Assembly: GCF_016427565.1 (NCBI RefSeq)
Contig: NZ_JAELXT010000010.1
Span: 62,001-126,000 of the forward strand
Length of the DNA: 64,000 nt
Origin: Microvirga splendida
GTDB taxonomy: Bacteria > Pseudomonadota > Alphaproteobacteria > Rhizobiales > Beijerinckiaceae
Direction of reading: 5' to 3'
Positions 19,780 through 27,792 of the stretch are shown here, piece after piece (positions within the stretch are counted from its first letter, which is position 1; every line of letters begins with the position of its first letter). The notes under the pieces are model-generated. The model was not told the DNA's origin and searched no databases. It saw nothing but the letters and a program-made list of their open reading frames with translations. The position numbers and the translations under genes were made by a program.

Positions 19780-20400
19780 ATGACTGGCGATTACGGCTCC
19801 AATTCTTTTAGTCTCCGAGAGGAGAATCCTTCCTTGGATCATGGGCGCCGGGAGGTTTCCCAACCGGCCTCTGAGGAGGGCGCTCTCGAACTTGTCCAGG
19901 TCAGCGGCCGTATCAAATGGTTCGACGTGGCCAAGGGGTTCGGTTTCATCGTTCCCGACAACGGCATGCCCGATGTGCTGCTGCACGTGACGTGCCTGCG
20001 GCGCGACGGCTACCAGGCCGCCAACGAGGGCGCCAGGATCGTCGTCGAGGCCGTTCAGCGCCCCCGGGGGCTGCAGGCGTTCAGAATTGTTTCCCTGGAC
20101 GAGTCGACGGCGCTTCATCCGTCGGAGCTTCCGCTGCCCCGCACTCATGTTCAGGTCGTGCCGACCAGTGGGCTCGAGCCTGCCGTTGTGAAGTGGTTCA
20201 ACCGCTTGCGCGGCTTCGGCTTCCTCACGCAGGGCGAGGGCAAGCCGGACATCTTCGTCCATATGGAAACCCTGCGCCGCTACGGCATTGCCGAGCTGAA
20301 GCCCGGTGAGCGGGTCTTCGTGCGGTTCGGCGACGGCTCGAAGGGCCTCATGGCCGCCGAGGTTCGTCTGGCCGATATGGCCCTGCCGCACTCCCATTGA
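19780..20400 (+). CDS. Cold-shock protein with two cold-shock domains
   Basis: RNA/DNA-binding OB-fold protein. ATG 19780 gives 206 residues; the frame is open 46 codons further upstream, but that part looks like leader, not protein. Domain 1 (about residues 40-105) has GRIKWFDVAKGFGFIV, domain 2 (about 135-200) has AVVKWFNRLRGFGFLT; each keeps the aromatic RNP1 core. The first 35 residues are polar and probably disordered. The stop codon shares one base with the next ATG. Two-domain cold-shock proteins of this kind are common in alphaproteobacteria. Confidence 0.93.
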   Translation: MTGDYGSNSFSLREENPSLDHGRREVSQPASEEGALELVQVSGRIKWFDVAKGFGFIVPDNGMPDVLLHVTCLRRDGYQAANEGARIVVEAVQRPRGLQAFRIVSLDESTALHPSELPLPRTHVQVVPTSGLEPAVVKWFNRLRGFGFLTQGEGKPDIFVHMETLRRYGIAELKPGERVFVRFGDGSKGLMAAEVRLADMALPHSH

Positions 20401-20867
20401 TGAGACGATCCGTGCTGCAGCGGTTCCGGCCGGTTCTCCCGGCTCTAGGCTTTGTCGTCCTTCTGGCCGGTGCCGTGTACGCGCAGGCTCTCGAGACCCT
20501 GTCGATTGCCACTCAGGGTGGTCAGAAGCAGTCCTTCAAGGTCGAAGTGGCCCGCAATGACGCGGACCGGGCGCAGGGGCTGATGTTCCGGCGCTCCATG
20601 CCGGCGGACCAGGGCATGCTGTTCGATTTCGGGCGCGTCGAACCCGTGTCCATGTGGATGCAGAACACCTACCTGTCGCTCGATATGCTGTTCATCCGCC
20701 CCGATGGCACAATCGCCCGCATCGCCGCCAATACTGAGCCCCTGTCCACCCGCACCATCCCGTCCGGCGAACCGGTGCTGGCCGTTCTCGAGCTGAACGC
20801 CGGCACAGCGGCCAAGCTGGGGATCAAGCTGGGAGACCGGGTGGAGCATTCCATCTTCAAGCGCTGA
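20400..20867 (+). CDS. DUF192 domain-containing exported protein
   Basis: 155 residues with a hydrophobic leader (VLPALGFVVLLAGAVYAQA, cut near residue 30) and a DUF192 domain: GLMFRRSMPADQGMLFDF and MWMQNTYLSLDMLFI are the conserved blocks. The function of the family is unknown; the protein should lie in the periplasm. It overlaps the cold-shock gene by one base, which suggests coupled translation. Confidence 0.9.
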   Translation: MRRSVLQRFRPVLPALGFVVLLAGAVYAQALETLSIATQGGQKQSFKVEVARNDADRAQGLMFRRSMPADQGMLFDFGRVEPVSMWMQNTYLSLDMLFIRPDGTIARIAANTEPLSTRTIPSGEPVLAVLELNAGTAAKLGIKLGDRVEHSIFKR

Positions 20868-20872
20868 GACGG

Positions 20873-21307
20873 ATGCGGGCAGGTATGTGCGGCAGGCTCC
20901 CGAGAGCAGGCGCTGTCCTGGCCGGTCTGCTGATGCCGGACGCGGCGCTGGCCCAGGTCGGCCCTCATGCGGTGATCAACGTCTCCCAGGATCTGCTGCG
21001 GGTCTACAATGCCAGGGATGCGGTCGCGCTCCGGGAGCTTTTGGCGCCGCCCCTGCAGGCACGATACTCCGTGGAGGACCTGCGCCTGATCCTGGCCCAA
21101 TGCCATGGCCTGACGCATGAGATCGACCGTTTCAGCCTCCCGTCGTGGGGAGCGCGCCGCTACGGCTTCTTCGGGGTCTATGCGGAAAACACCGTTCTCG
21201 AGATGGTGCTTGAGATCGATGAGAACGAGAAGATCGTCCACTGGGTGATCACCGACGACGTAACCGCCAGGAGCCACCAGTGTGCGCTCAGCGGAGTACC
21301 TGAATAG
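20873..21307 (+). CDS. Exported protein of unknown function
   Basis: 144 residues with a signal peptide ending at ALAQ (about residue 28). The mature portion has features of a small NTF2-like fold (VYNARDAVALRELLAPPLQARYS early, then alternating strands). It begins five bases after the DUF192 stop codon, so the three genes from 19780 form an operon. No catalytic motif can be named. Confidence 0.7.
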   Translation: MRAGMCGRLPRAGAVLAGLLMPDAALAQVGPHAVINVSQDLLRVYNARDAVALRELLAPPLQARYSVEDLRLILAQCHGLTHEIDRFSLPSWGARRYGFFGVYAENTVLEMVLEIDENEKIVHWVITDDVTARSHQCALSGVPE

Positions 21308-21416
21308 GAACCTGCTCCTGAAGCACCTGGCCCTCCTTAACAGTCGCCGGGTCGGGGACAATCGCCCATGTTCCGCGTTGGCAGGTCAGACCCCTGAACC
21401 AGCCGGGAGAAGCCCC

Positions 21417-21518
21417 ATGGACCGCCGAGATCGCAACAATGCCCTGACCGTCGCAGGCTTCGCCGGTGGCGTCGTCGCCCTCAGTGCGCTGATCACGATC
21501 ATGCTGGCGTTCGGGTGA
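21417..21518 (+). CDS. Small single-pass membrane protein (33 residues)
   Basis: GGGAGA at 21405-21410 lies six bases before the ATG. The product has a charged start MDRRDRNN and one transmembrane helix (about residues 11-31, GFAGGVVALSALITIMLAF). The good ribosome binding site and the clean topology make it more likely than chance, but there is no homology evidence available to me. Confidence 0.5.
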   Translation: MDRRDRNNALTVAGFAGGVVALSALITIMLAFG

Positions 21519-21687
21519 TCGAAAACGCGCCCATGGCTCTGATGGACGCGCCAGTGTTCGGCCCGCCCCATTGAGGCAAACAAGGCTGGTTTCGGGATGT
21601 ATTCTAAGCAATCGTGTCGCCACTGCGGCAACTTTGAAGATAACAAGACATGTCAATACGCAGAATTGATATCACATGGCAGATAAA

Positions 21688-21816
21688 CGTTCATCTATGA
21701 ACGAAAACGGGTTGATCGAGCATAATTATTGCCCTACGGAGGATTCTCCCGTAGGGGCAATACGGGCCGGTAGGGCCGCGGACACTGTCAGGCAATGACA
21801 GGGCGCGGCCCTTTTT
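21688..21816 (+). ncRNA. Candidate small RNA ending in an intrinsic terminator
   Basis: Three ordered stem-loops occur in 129 bp. First, CGTTCAT-CT-ATGAACG (21688-21703). Second, TTGCCCTACGG paired with CCGTAGGGGCAA, one bulged G (21729-21760). Third, GGGCCGCG (21773-21780) with CGCGGCCC (21804-21811), containing an inner CTGTCA/TGACAG stem and followed by TTTTT. The 5' end and promoter are not identified. It resembles no RNA family I can name. A long leader or a terminator for upstream genes are the alternatives. Confidence 0.4.
21773..21816 (+). terminator. Strong intrinsic terminator
   Basis: An 8-bp G+C stem (21773-21780 with 21804-21811) with a second 6-bp stem stacked inside (21785-21790 with 21796-21801) and five T's at 21812-21816. 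Confidence 0.8.
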
Positions 21817-22051
21817 CATGCATGGAAGGCGTGAATACTTTCTCTGCATTAGGAATGTGCTTGCTCTTATGATGCCTTTGGAGTGATGCTCTTGATCCTG
21901 GTCCGGCAGATATCTCCTCAGGCCGAGCTGTTAGGTTCCGTTCACAGCCGTACGTTTATCCAAGATAAAGCATTGGATGGGCCAGAACATGCCTCGGGCT
22001 AAGGCCTCAGCCAGCGGCCCCGCAGGAGAGCCCGACAAGGAACTGTGGGGC

Positions 22052-22080
22052 TTGCACAGGGGTTCTCAAATCGATAGAGA
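22052..22080 (+). promoter_or_regulatory. Possible sigma-70 promoter of tRNA-Pro
   Basis: TTGCAC (22052-22057), 17 bp, TAGAGA (22075-22080), ending 20 bp before the mature tRNA. The -10 match is weak. Confidence 0.35.
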
Positions 22081-22100
22081 AACCAAGCTGTTGAAGATGT

Positions 22101-22177
22101 CGGGGTGTAGCGCAGTCTGGTAGCGCATCTGCTTTGGGAGCAGAGGGTCGCGGGTTCAAATCCTGCCGCCCCGACCA
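22101..22177 (+). tRNA. tRNA-Pro (anticodon TGG)
   Basis: The acceptor stem is CGGGGTG with CGCCCCG, the anticodon stem TCTGC/GCAGA carries the loop TTTGGGA, and the T arm GGGTTCAAATCC is intact. Anticodon TGG is at 22135-22137. CCA is encoded at 22175-22177. Confidence 0.97.
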
Positions 22178-22214
22178 TTTTCATCGGACGAGTCTTGGAG
22201 AGAGACCAAAACCA

Positions 22215-22520
22215 ATGCCTGCACGGATTTACAAGCCCGCCAAGTCCGCAATGCAGTCCGGATTGGCCCGGACGAAGCAGTGGCTTCTCGTGTTCGAGCA
22301 GGACAAGCCCCGCGAGATCGAGCCCCTGATGGGCTGGACGAGCTCAGGCGATACCCGCCAGCAGCTCCGCCTGTGGTTCGATTCGAAGGAAGAGGCCATG
22401 GCCTATGCCGAACGCGAGGGCATCGCCTATCGGGTCGAGGAGCCGCATGAGATCAAGCGGCGGACGATCTCCTATTCCGACAACTTCAAGTTCAACCGCG
22501 TCGGCCCCTGGACCCACTGA
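22215..22520 (+). CDS. Complex I accessory subunit, NDUFS4-like (ETC complex I subunit)
   Basis: 101 residues starting MPARIYKPAKSAMQSG, with the family signature WLLVFEQDKPREIEPLMGWTSSGD and the C-terminal NFKFNRVGPWTH. It corresponds to the 18-kDa accessory subunit of the alphaproteobacterial and mitochondrial NADH dehydrogenase, bound on the matrix/cytoplasmic arm. GGAGAGAG lies ten bases upstream. It sits between two tRNA genes, a placement I recognise from other rhizobia. Confidence 0.93.
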   Translation: MPARIYKPAKSAMQSGLARTKQWLLVFEQDKPREIEPLMGWTSSGDTRQQLRLWFDSKEEAMAYAEREGIAYRVEEPHEIKRRTISYSDNFKFNRVGPWTH

Positions 22521-22540
22521 GGTCGAGGCTGCCGCCCGAT

Positions 22541-22617
22541 GGCTCCGTAGCTCAGCTGGATAGAGCAGCCGCCTTCTAAGCGGCAGGTCGTAGGTTCGAG
22601 CCCTACCGGAGTCGCCA
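22541..22617 (+). tRNA. tRNA-Arg (anticodon TCT)
   Basis: The acceptor stem is GGCTCCG with CGGAGTC (one G-T pair), the anticodon stem GCCGC/GCGGC carries the loop CTTCTAA, and the T arm GGTTCGAGCCC is intact. Anticodon TCT is at 22575-22577 and the encoded CCA at 22615-22617. Confidence 0.97.
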
Positions 22618-22694
22618 TTTTCCCGGAAGAAGGCGTCCAGACTTTACGGCTCTGAGCCCTGCCGGCATTTTGTCCGGGAGGCTCCTCGGCTGGC

Positions 22695-23420
22695 TCAAGT
22701 CAGCTGGTGGCGGCCCGGATCGTCCGCCAGCGGCAGCAGCTCTTCGTATTTATCGCGAAGGGTGCCGTAGCACTCACATGCAGCTTGCTGCAGGCCGGGT
22801 CGGTCAACGACGGTGATGCTCCCGCGCTCCTGGTGGATGAGGCCCCTGGTCTGGAAGCCGTGCAGGATCGTGCTGACCGTCGAACGCTGGACGCCGAGCA
22901 TATCTGCCAGGAACTCATGCGTGAGAGGGATGTTCTTGCGGCTCACCCGGTCGCAGGTCGCAATGATCCACCGACCGGCCCGTGCTTCGACAGAGTGGGC
23001 TGCATTGCAGGCCGCCGATCGCAGGGTCAGGGACATCAGGATCTCGGTGTAGCGATGAAGCATGTTCCGGATGGCCGGTCGCGCTTCGGCGGCCTTATGC
23101 AAGCTCGCCATATCGATGCGCAGCGCTGAACCTGGGATCTGCACGATATAGCGCCCGAACGACCGCAGCGGCATGCCCCCAAGCGCTAGGCCGACGAGAC
23201 CTTCGCGGCCGAATGTGGCCATCTCGGCGACCCGGCCATCCTTCAACGTACGCACGAGGGAAACAACAGCGGATTGGGGGAAGTAGGTGTGTTGGAGAGG
23301 TTCACCCTCTTCGGCGAGCACCTCGCCGCGCGCGAGCTGTGTACGTTCGAGTTGGGGCTCCAGCCACTGGAGGTCCTCGGGCGTCAGGGTCGCCAGAAGC
23401 CGATTGCGAGGATCATCCAT
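22695..23420 (-). CDS. Crp/Fnr family transcriptional regulator
   Basis: 241 residues: an N-terminal cyclic-nucleotide-binding-type beta roll (about 15-130) and a C-terminal winged helix with PLTHEFLADMLGVQRSTVSTILHGF as helix-turn-helix (about 167-191). There is no cluster of N-terminal cysteines, so it is not an oxygen-sensing FNR. The cAMP-binding residues are not evident either. This is the large group of ligand-unknown Crp-like regulators frequent in Hyphomicrobiales. Its targets are unknown; the adjacent genes are tRNAs and the GntR regulator. Confidence 0.9.
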   Translation of the reverse strand: MDDPRNRLLATLTPEDLQWLEPQLERTQLARGEVLAEEGEPLQHTYFPQSAVVSLVRTLKDGRVAEMATFGREGLVGLALGGMPLRSFGRYIVQIPGSALRIDMASLHKAAEARPAIRNMLHRYTEILMSLTLRSAACNAAHSVEARAGRWIIATCDRVSRKNIPLTHEFLADMLGVQRSTVSTILHGFQTRGLIHQERGSITVVDRPGLQQAACECYGTLRDKYEELLPLADDPGRHQLT

Positions 23421-23583
23421 CGTCGTTGAGCCCTATGTCGGTTCTGAGACAGGATGGTAGCCTTCTCCATGTCGGCAAAGGAAGTCACAATCGGGGCAAT
23501 TCGGAGAGACCGGGTGGTCATGTTCGTGCCCTTGCCATCTCCACCGATCATCCATGGATCATGAGCCCGCGATGCAGGTTTGA

Positions 23584-24303
23584 CTAGACGGCCTGTGCTG
23601 CCTCACCGTCCTTCTGGTGCTCATGGAGATATTTCAGAAGCGACCGGCCGGCGCCTTCGATGTGGGTCTTCAGGAGCCTGCAGGCTGCACCGATCTCGCC
23701 GCTGGCGCAGAGCCGGAGCAGTTCGTCGTGCTCGGCCTCGGCGCGCGCGCGCCCGTTGGTCAGGGCGAGCTGGAGGCGGGTGTGCCGGTCGCATTCCTGG
23801 AGGAGGTTCGCCACGATGGCCAGTGAGCGCGGCTGGCCCGCGTGCTGGTACAGGACCATGTGGAACTCCCGGTTCAGCTCGCCCCAGCGGCTCACATGCA
23901 TGGCGTGAAGCTCCGAGCTGTATTCCTGAAGAATGCCCCGTAGCCGCTGGTAGTCGGCTTCCGTGAGGTGCGGGGCTGATGCTTCCAGAAGGCGTGGCTC
24001 GAGCAGGGCTCTGAGGTCGAACAGTTCCTCCACTTCATGGGGCGAGAGCGCCGACACGATGGCGCCGCGATGAGGGTGGATCTTCACGAGCCCCTCGGCC
24101 TCGAGCTGCATCAGCGCCTCCCGGACCGGAATCCGGCTGACGCCGAACTCTACGGCCAGGGCTTCCTGGCGGAGTTGGAAGCCCGCCTGGAACTCGCCGT
24201 CGACGATCCGCCGGCGCAAATCCTCGGCCACGGACGCGGAGATCGTCCGGTGCTGGATGGTCCGTTGGGTCGGCTTTGGTGCTGTTGCAACTCGGTTCGT
24301 CAT
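23584..24303 (-). CDS. GntR/FCD family regulator of the hydroxyproline operon
   Basis: I use ATG 24303 (239 residues); a TTG one codon earlier is also possible. The N-terminal winged helix has FGVSRIPVREALMQLEAEGLV (about 53-73), the GntR recognition helix. The FCD ligand domain (about 90-225) has the metal/ligand histidines in the expected pattern (LNREFHMVLYQHAG, EHDELL, KTHIEGA). It is divergent from the catabolic operon and an operator-like palindrome lies in the shared 99-bp interval, so it most likely represses that operon and itself. Confidence 0.92.
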   Translation of the reverse strand: MTNRVATAPKPTQRTIQHRTISASVAEDLRRRIVDGEFQAGFQLRQEALAVEFGVSRIPVREALMQLEAEGLVKIHPHRGAIVSALSPHEVEELFDLRALLEPRLLEASAPHLTEADYQRLRGILQEYSSELHAMHVSRWGELNREFHMVLYQHAGQPRSLAIVANLLQECDRHTRLQLALTNGRARAEAEHDELLRLCASGEIGAACRLLKTHIEGAGRSLLKYLHEHQKDGEAAQAV

Positions 24304-24335
24304 CAAACTCGCGCTTTAAGAGGGCAGGGTCTTGC

Positions 24336-24366
24336 TTGACAGTGTAGATTTTATACAATCTACAAT
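24336..24366 (+). promoter_or_regulatory. Promoter with an overlapping operator for the hydroxyproline operon
   Basis: TTGACA at 24336-24341 is a perfect -35 box; TACAAT at 24361-24366 could be the -10 box (19-bp spacer; TCTACA at 24359 would give 17). Between them is a perfect inverted repeat, TGTAGATT-N6-AATCTACA (24343-24364). A GntR dimer bound there would block the polymerase. Confidence 0.7.
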
Positions 24367-24402
24367 ACCGAACTTCAATCTAGTATTGGGAGCAGGACCA
24401 CG

Positions 24403-25332
24403 ATGGCGAACAAAATCGGTTGGGAAGGGGTCTTTCCCGCGGTCACGACGCAGTTCAAGCCCAATTTCGAGCTCGACATCGACGCCACCGCCAAGGTGCT
24501 GGACGGACTGATCCGCGACGGCGTCTCAGGCCTGATCGTCTGCGGCACCGTCGGCGAGAACACTTCTTTGAGCCGCTCGGAAAAGGTGGCCGTGATGGAA
24601 ACCGCCACGAGCGTGTCCCGCGGCCGGGTGCCGGTGATCGCCGGCATCGCCGAGTTCACCACGCAGTTCGCCTCAGAGGTGGCCAAAGAAGCGGCACGAG
24701 TCGGCGTCGACGGCGTGATGGTCATGCCGGCGCTGGTCTACTCCTCGAAGCCGCATGAGACGGCCGCCCACTTTCGGGGCGTCGCCAAGGCCACAGACCT
24801 CCCGGTGATGGTCTACAACAACCCGCCGATCTACAAGAACGACGTGACGCCCGACATCCTCGCTTCGCTTGCCGATTGCGAGACCATCGTGTGCTTCAAG
24901 GATTCGTCCGGCGACACGCGCCGCTTCATCGATACCAAGAACATGGTCGGCGACCGCTTCGTCCTGTTCGCGGGCCTCGACGACGTGGTGGTCGAGAGCG
25001 TGATGCTCGGCGCCGAGGGCTGGATTTCGGGCATGTCGAACGCTTTCCCGCAGGAGGGCGAGACCCTGTTCCGCCTGGCGAAGGCCGGCCGGTACGAGGA
25101 GGCGAGGGCGCTCTACGAATGGTTCATGCCGCTCCTGCATCTCGATGCCCGCCCCGACCTCGTGCAGTGCATCAAGCTCTGTGAGGAGATCATGGGCCGC
25201 GGCTCGGCGCTCACCCGGCCGCCGCGTCTGCCCCTCGAAGCGGCTGACCGTGCCCACGTCGAGGCTGTCATGGACAAGGCGCTCAAGAACCGTCCGAAGC
25301 TGCCGGATGTGGGCCTTAAGTCCGCAGCCTGA
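24403..25332 (+). CDS. Dihydrodipicolinate synthase family protein, probable pyrroline-4-hydroxy-2-carboxylate deaminase
   Basis: 309 residues of the class I aldolase/DapA fold. Tyr138 (VMVYNNPP) and the Schiff-base lysine Lys166 (VCFKDSSGD) are in the canonical places, as is CGTVGENTSL. It sits at the head of an operon with a 4-hydroxyproline epimerase and a D-amino acid oxidase-type enzyme. In the known hydroxyproline route a DapA-family enzyme deaminates 1-pyrroline-4-hydroxy-2-carboxylate to alpha-ketoglutarate semialdehyde. The assignment rests on this context; the family alone would allow other keto-acid lyases. Confidence 0.85.
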   Translation: MANKIGWEGVFPAVTTQFKPNFELDIDATAKVLDGLIRDGVSGLIVCGTVGENTSLSRSEKVAVMETATSVSRGRVPVIAGIAEFTTQFASEVAKEAARVGVDGVMVMPALVYSSKPHETAAHFRGVAKATDLPVMVYNNPPIYKNDVTPDILASLADCETIVCFKDSSGDTRRFIDTKNMVGDRFVLFAGLDDVVVESVMLGAEGWISGMSNAFPQEGETLFRLAKAGRYEEARALYEWFMPLLHLDARPDLVQCIKLCEEIMGRGSALTRPPRLPLEAADRAHVEAVMDKALKNRPKLPDVGLKSAA

Positions 25333-25405
25333 CAAAACAAGAGCGGGGCAACCACGCCCCGCCATCCGTCATCGACACGATCTCTTTTGAACAGCGAGTG
25401 AGGCC

Positions 25406-26422
25406 ATGGCGCGCCACACCTTCTTCTGCATCGACGGTCATACTTGCGGCAACCCGGTTCGCGTGGTCGGCGGCGGCAGCATTCCCCAACTGAAAGGGGA
25501 CACGATGTTCGAGCGCCGCCAGCACTTCCTGGCGGGATACGACTGGATCAGAACCGGCCTAATGTTCGAGCCGCGCGGCCACGACATGATGTCGGGCTCG
25601 ATCCTGTATCCGCCGACGCGGCCGGATTGCGATGTGGGCATCCTGTTTATCGAGACGTCGGGCTGCCTCCCCATGTGCGGACACGGCACCATCGGCACGG
25701 TGACCATCGCGCTGGAGAACGGCCTCATTCACCCGAAGACACCGGGCCTGCTGCGGCTCGATACGCCTGCGGGCGTCGTCGAGGCGCGCTACGAGCAGAA
25801 CGGTCCCTTCGTGGAGCGGGTGCGCATCACCAACATCCCGTCATTTCTCTATGGCACTGGCTACGAGGTCGAGGTCGAGGGCCTTGGGCATCTCACCGTC
25901 GATGTGGCTTATGGCGGCAACTTCTATGCCATCGTGGAGCCGCAGACGCTCTTTTCGGATGTTGCAGACGTCAACCCGTCCGACATCCTGCGCTGGAGCC
26001 CGAAGCTGCGCGAGGCGTTCAATGCCCGCTACCAGATCGCCCACCCCGAGAACCCGGATATCAACCGCCTGACCCACGTCCTGTGGACCGGGAAAGCCCA
26101 GAATCCCGGCGGCACCGCCCGCAACGCTGTGTTCTACGGCGACAAGGCCATCGACCGCTCGCCCTGTGGGACCGGCACCTCCGCCCGCATGGCGCATCTC
26201 GCCGCCCGCGGCGCCCTGAACGAAGGCGATGCCTTCGTGCATGAATCCATTATCGGCTCAACCTTCACGGGCCGCATCGAGGGGCGCACGAAGGTCGGCG
26301 ACCGCGATGCGATCATCCCGTCGATCGAGGGCTGGGCGCGGGTGACCGGGTTCAACACCATCTTCATCGACGACCGGGATCCTTTCGCCAACGGCTTCCA
26401 GGTCGTCGATCAGAGCCGCTAG
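25406..26422 (+). CDS. 4-hydroxyproline 2-epimerase
   Basis: Converts trans-4-hydroxy-L-proline to cis-4-hydroxy-D-proline. The 338-residue protein belongs to the proline racemase family. Both catalytic cysteines are present, Cys91 in MCGHGT and Cys254 in SPCGTGTSA. That excludes the related dehydratases, where one is replaced by threonine. GAGTGAGG precedes the ATG. It lies 73 bp after the deaminase gene. Confidence 0.93.
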   Translation: MARHTFFCIDGHTCGNPVRVVGGGSIPQLKGDTMFERRQHFLAGYDWIRTGLMFEPRGHDMMSGSILYPPTRPDCDVGILFIETSGCLPMCGHGTIGTVTIALENGLIHPKTPGLLRLDTPAGVVEARYEQNGPFVERVRITNIPSFLYGTGYEVEVEGLGHLTVDVAYGGNFYAIVEPQTLFSDVADVNPSDILRWSPKLREAFNARYQIAHPENPDINRLTHVLWTGKAQNPGGTARNAVFYGDKAIDRSPCGTGTSARMAHLAARGALNEGDAFVHESIIGSTFTGRIEGRTKVGDRDAIIPSIEGWARVTGFNTIFIDDRDPFANGFQVVDQSR

Positions 26423-26446
26423 CCTTAAGCTGTTGTAGGGACAACC

Positions 26447-27682
26447 ATGAAGGTTGCGATCATCGGCGCAGGCATCGTCGGGCTTGCCACCGTGCATGCG
26501 ATGCTGGACCGCGGGCATGAGGTCGTCCTGGTGGAGCCCGGCGGAAAGCAGGGGCGTCCCACGGACGGCAACGCCGGCTGGATCGCCCATACCGATATCA
26601 TGCCGCTCGCCTCGCCGAAGGCATGGCGCAACCTGCCGCGCTGGCTGATGGACCCGCTCGGGCCGCTGACCATCCGGCCGGGATACTTGCCGCATCTGGC
26701 GCCCTGGCTGATGCGCTTCATGCTCGCGTCCTCGCCCGGCCGGATAAAGGCGAGCATCGGGGCGATCCGTGCCATCAATGCGGAAGCCCTGCCTGCGTGG
26801 CAGAGCCTTCTGTCTTCGCTGGACTTGAGCAGACATCTGCGGGAACACGGCATCCTATCGGTCTGGCGGCAGAAGGACGCCTTTCTCCGGTCGCAGGACA
26901 TCATCGAGCGCCAGCGCAGCTTCGGCATCGCGGTGGAGGCCTTGAGCCCGGCAGCCCTTGCCGAGTTGGAGCCGGCGCTGCGCAATGTCGAGGCCGCCGT
27001 GCTCTACCCCGACGCCTGCCATGTTGCCGATCCGGCCGTGCTGGCCGCCGAACTCCTGCGGCTGGCGCAGGAGCGGGGTGCTGCCCATGTGGCGGCGGAT
27101 GCGTCGAGAATCGAGCTGCGGGATGGTGCCGTTCACGTCCATGTCGATGGAGGCGGCTCGGAAGTCGTCGCGGACCGGGTCGTGGTCGCGGCCGGGATCT
27201 GGTCGCGCGGCCTGGCAGCTCAACTGGGCGACCGGATCCCGCTCGATACGGAGAGGGGGTACAACGCCACCTATCCGAAAGGCACCTTCGGGATCGGGAG
27301 GCCGATCATGTTCGAGGGCGAGGGCTTCGTCACCACGCCCTTGGATACGGGCGACCGGGTCGGCGGCGCGGTCGAGTTCGCGGGGCTCGATGCTGCCCCC
27401 AATCATGAGCGCACGGACGCCATGGTGCAGCGCCTGACGCGATTCCTGCCCCATCTTCAATCCGAAGCACCGGCAAAACGGTGGATGGGGTTCCGCCCCT
27501 CGATCCCTGACTCCCTGCCGGTGATCGGCCCTTCTGGGCGGGATCGGCGCGTCGTCTATGCCTTCGGCCACGGCCATTACGGCCTGACGCAGGCTGCAAT
27601 CACCGCCCAGATGGTGGCGGGTCTGGTCGAGGACCGGGCAAGCCCTGTCGACGTGAAGCCTTTCTCGGCGCAACGCTTCTGA
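26447..27682 (+). CDS. FAD-dependent D-amino acid dehydrogenase, probable D-hydroxyproline oxidase
   Basis: 411 residues of the DAO/DadA family. The N-terminal dinucleotide fold IIGAGIVGLATVHAMLDRGH (about residues 4-23) ends in an acidic FAD ribose ligand (VVLVEPGG). The conserved C-terminal block YAFGHGHYGLTQA closes the flavin site. In the hydroxyproline operon it should oxidise cis-4-hydroxy-D-proline to the pyrroline that the DapA-like enzyme deaminates. It starts 24 bp after the epimerase. The last enzyme of the pathway, the semialdehyde dehydrogenase, is not in this operon. Confidence 0.9.
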   Translation: MKVAIIGAGIVGLATVHAMLDRGHEVVLVEPGGKQGRPTDGNAGWIAHTDIMPLASPKAWRNLPRWLMDPLGPLTIRPGYLPHLAPWLMRFMLASSPGRIKASIGAIRAINAEALPAWQSLLSSLDLSRHLREHGILSVWRQKDAFLRSQDIIERQRSFGIAVEALSPAALAELEPALRNVEAAVLYPDACHVADPAVLAAELLRLAQERGAAHVAADASRIELRDGAVHVHVDGGGSEVVADRVVVAAGIWSRGLAAQLGDRIPLDTERGYNATYPKGTFGIGRPIMFEGEGFVTTPLDTGDRVGGAVEFAGLDAAPNHERTDAMVQRLTRFLPHLQSEAPAKRWMGFRPSIPDSLPVIGPSGRDRRVVYAFGHGHYGLTQAAITAQMVAGLVEDRASPVDVKPFSAQRF

Positions 27683-27792
27683 GGCGGCTCACGCTGTTCA
27701 CAAGCCGGGAGCACGGCGCGAGCGCTATCCGGAACCGCTTCGGTTCACCGGAAAAGTCCGGCATGATCGGGCGCCCTCACGCCGGATGCTCC

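Larger units (their letters stand above)
21519..22100. other. Gene-free stretch with hairpins, 582 bp
   Basis: No convincing protein gene. It holds a 7-bp palindrome (21688-21703), an inverted repeat (21729-21760) and a terminator-like hairpin with T-run (21773-21816), then about 230 bp without recognisable features up to the tRNA-Pro promoter. A 33-codon frame from ATG 21697 to the TGA at about 21796 exists but has no ribosome binding site that I can see. Confidence 0.6.

Noticed and set aside
21697..21798. A 33-codon frame inside the hairpin region
   Set aside because: No ribosome binding site; the frame runs through both strong stems, so structured RNA is the better explanation.
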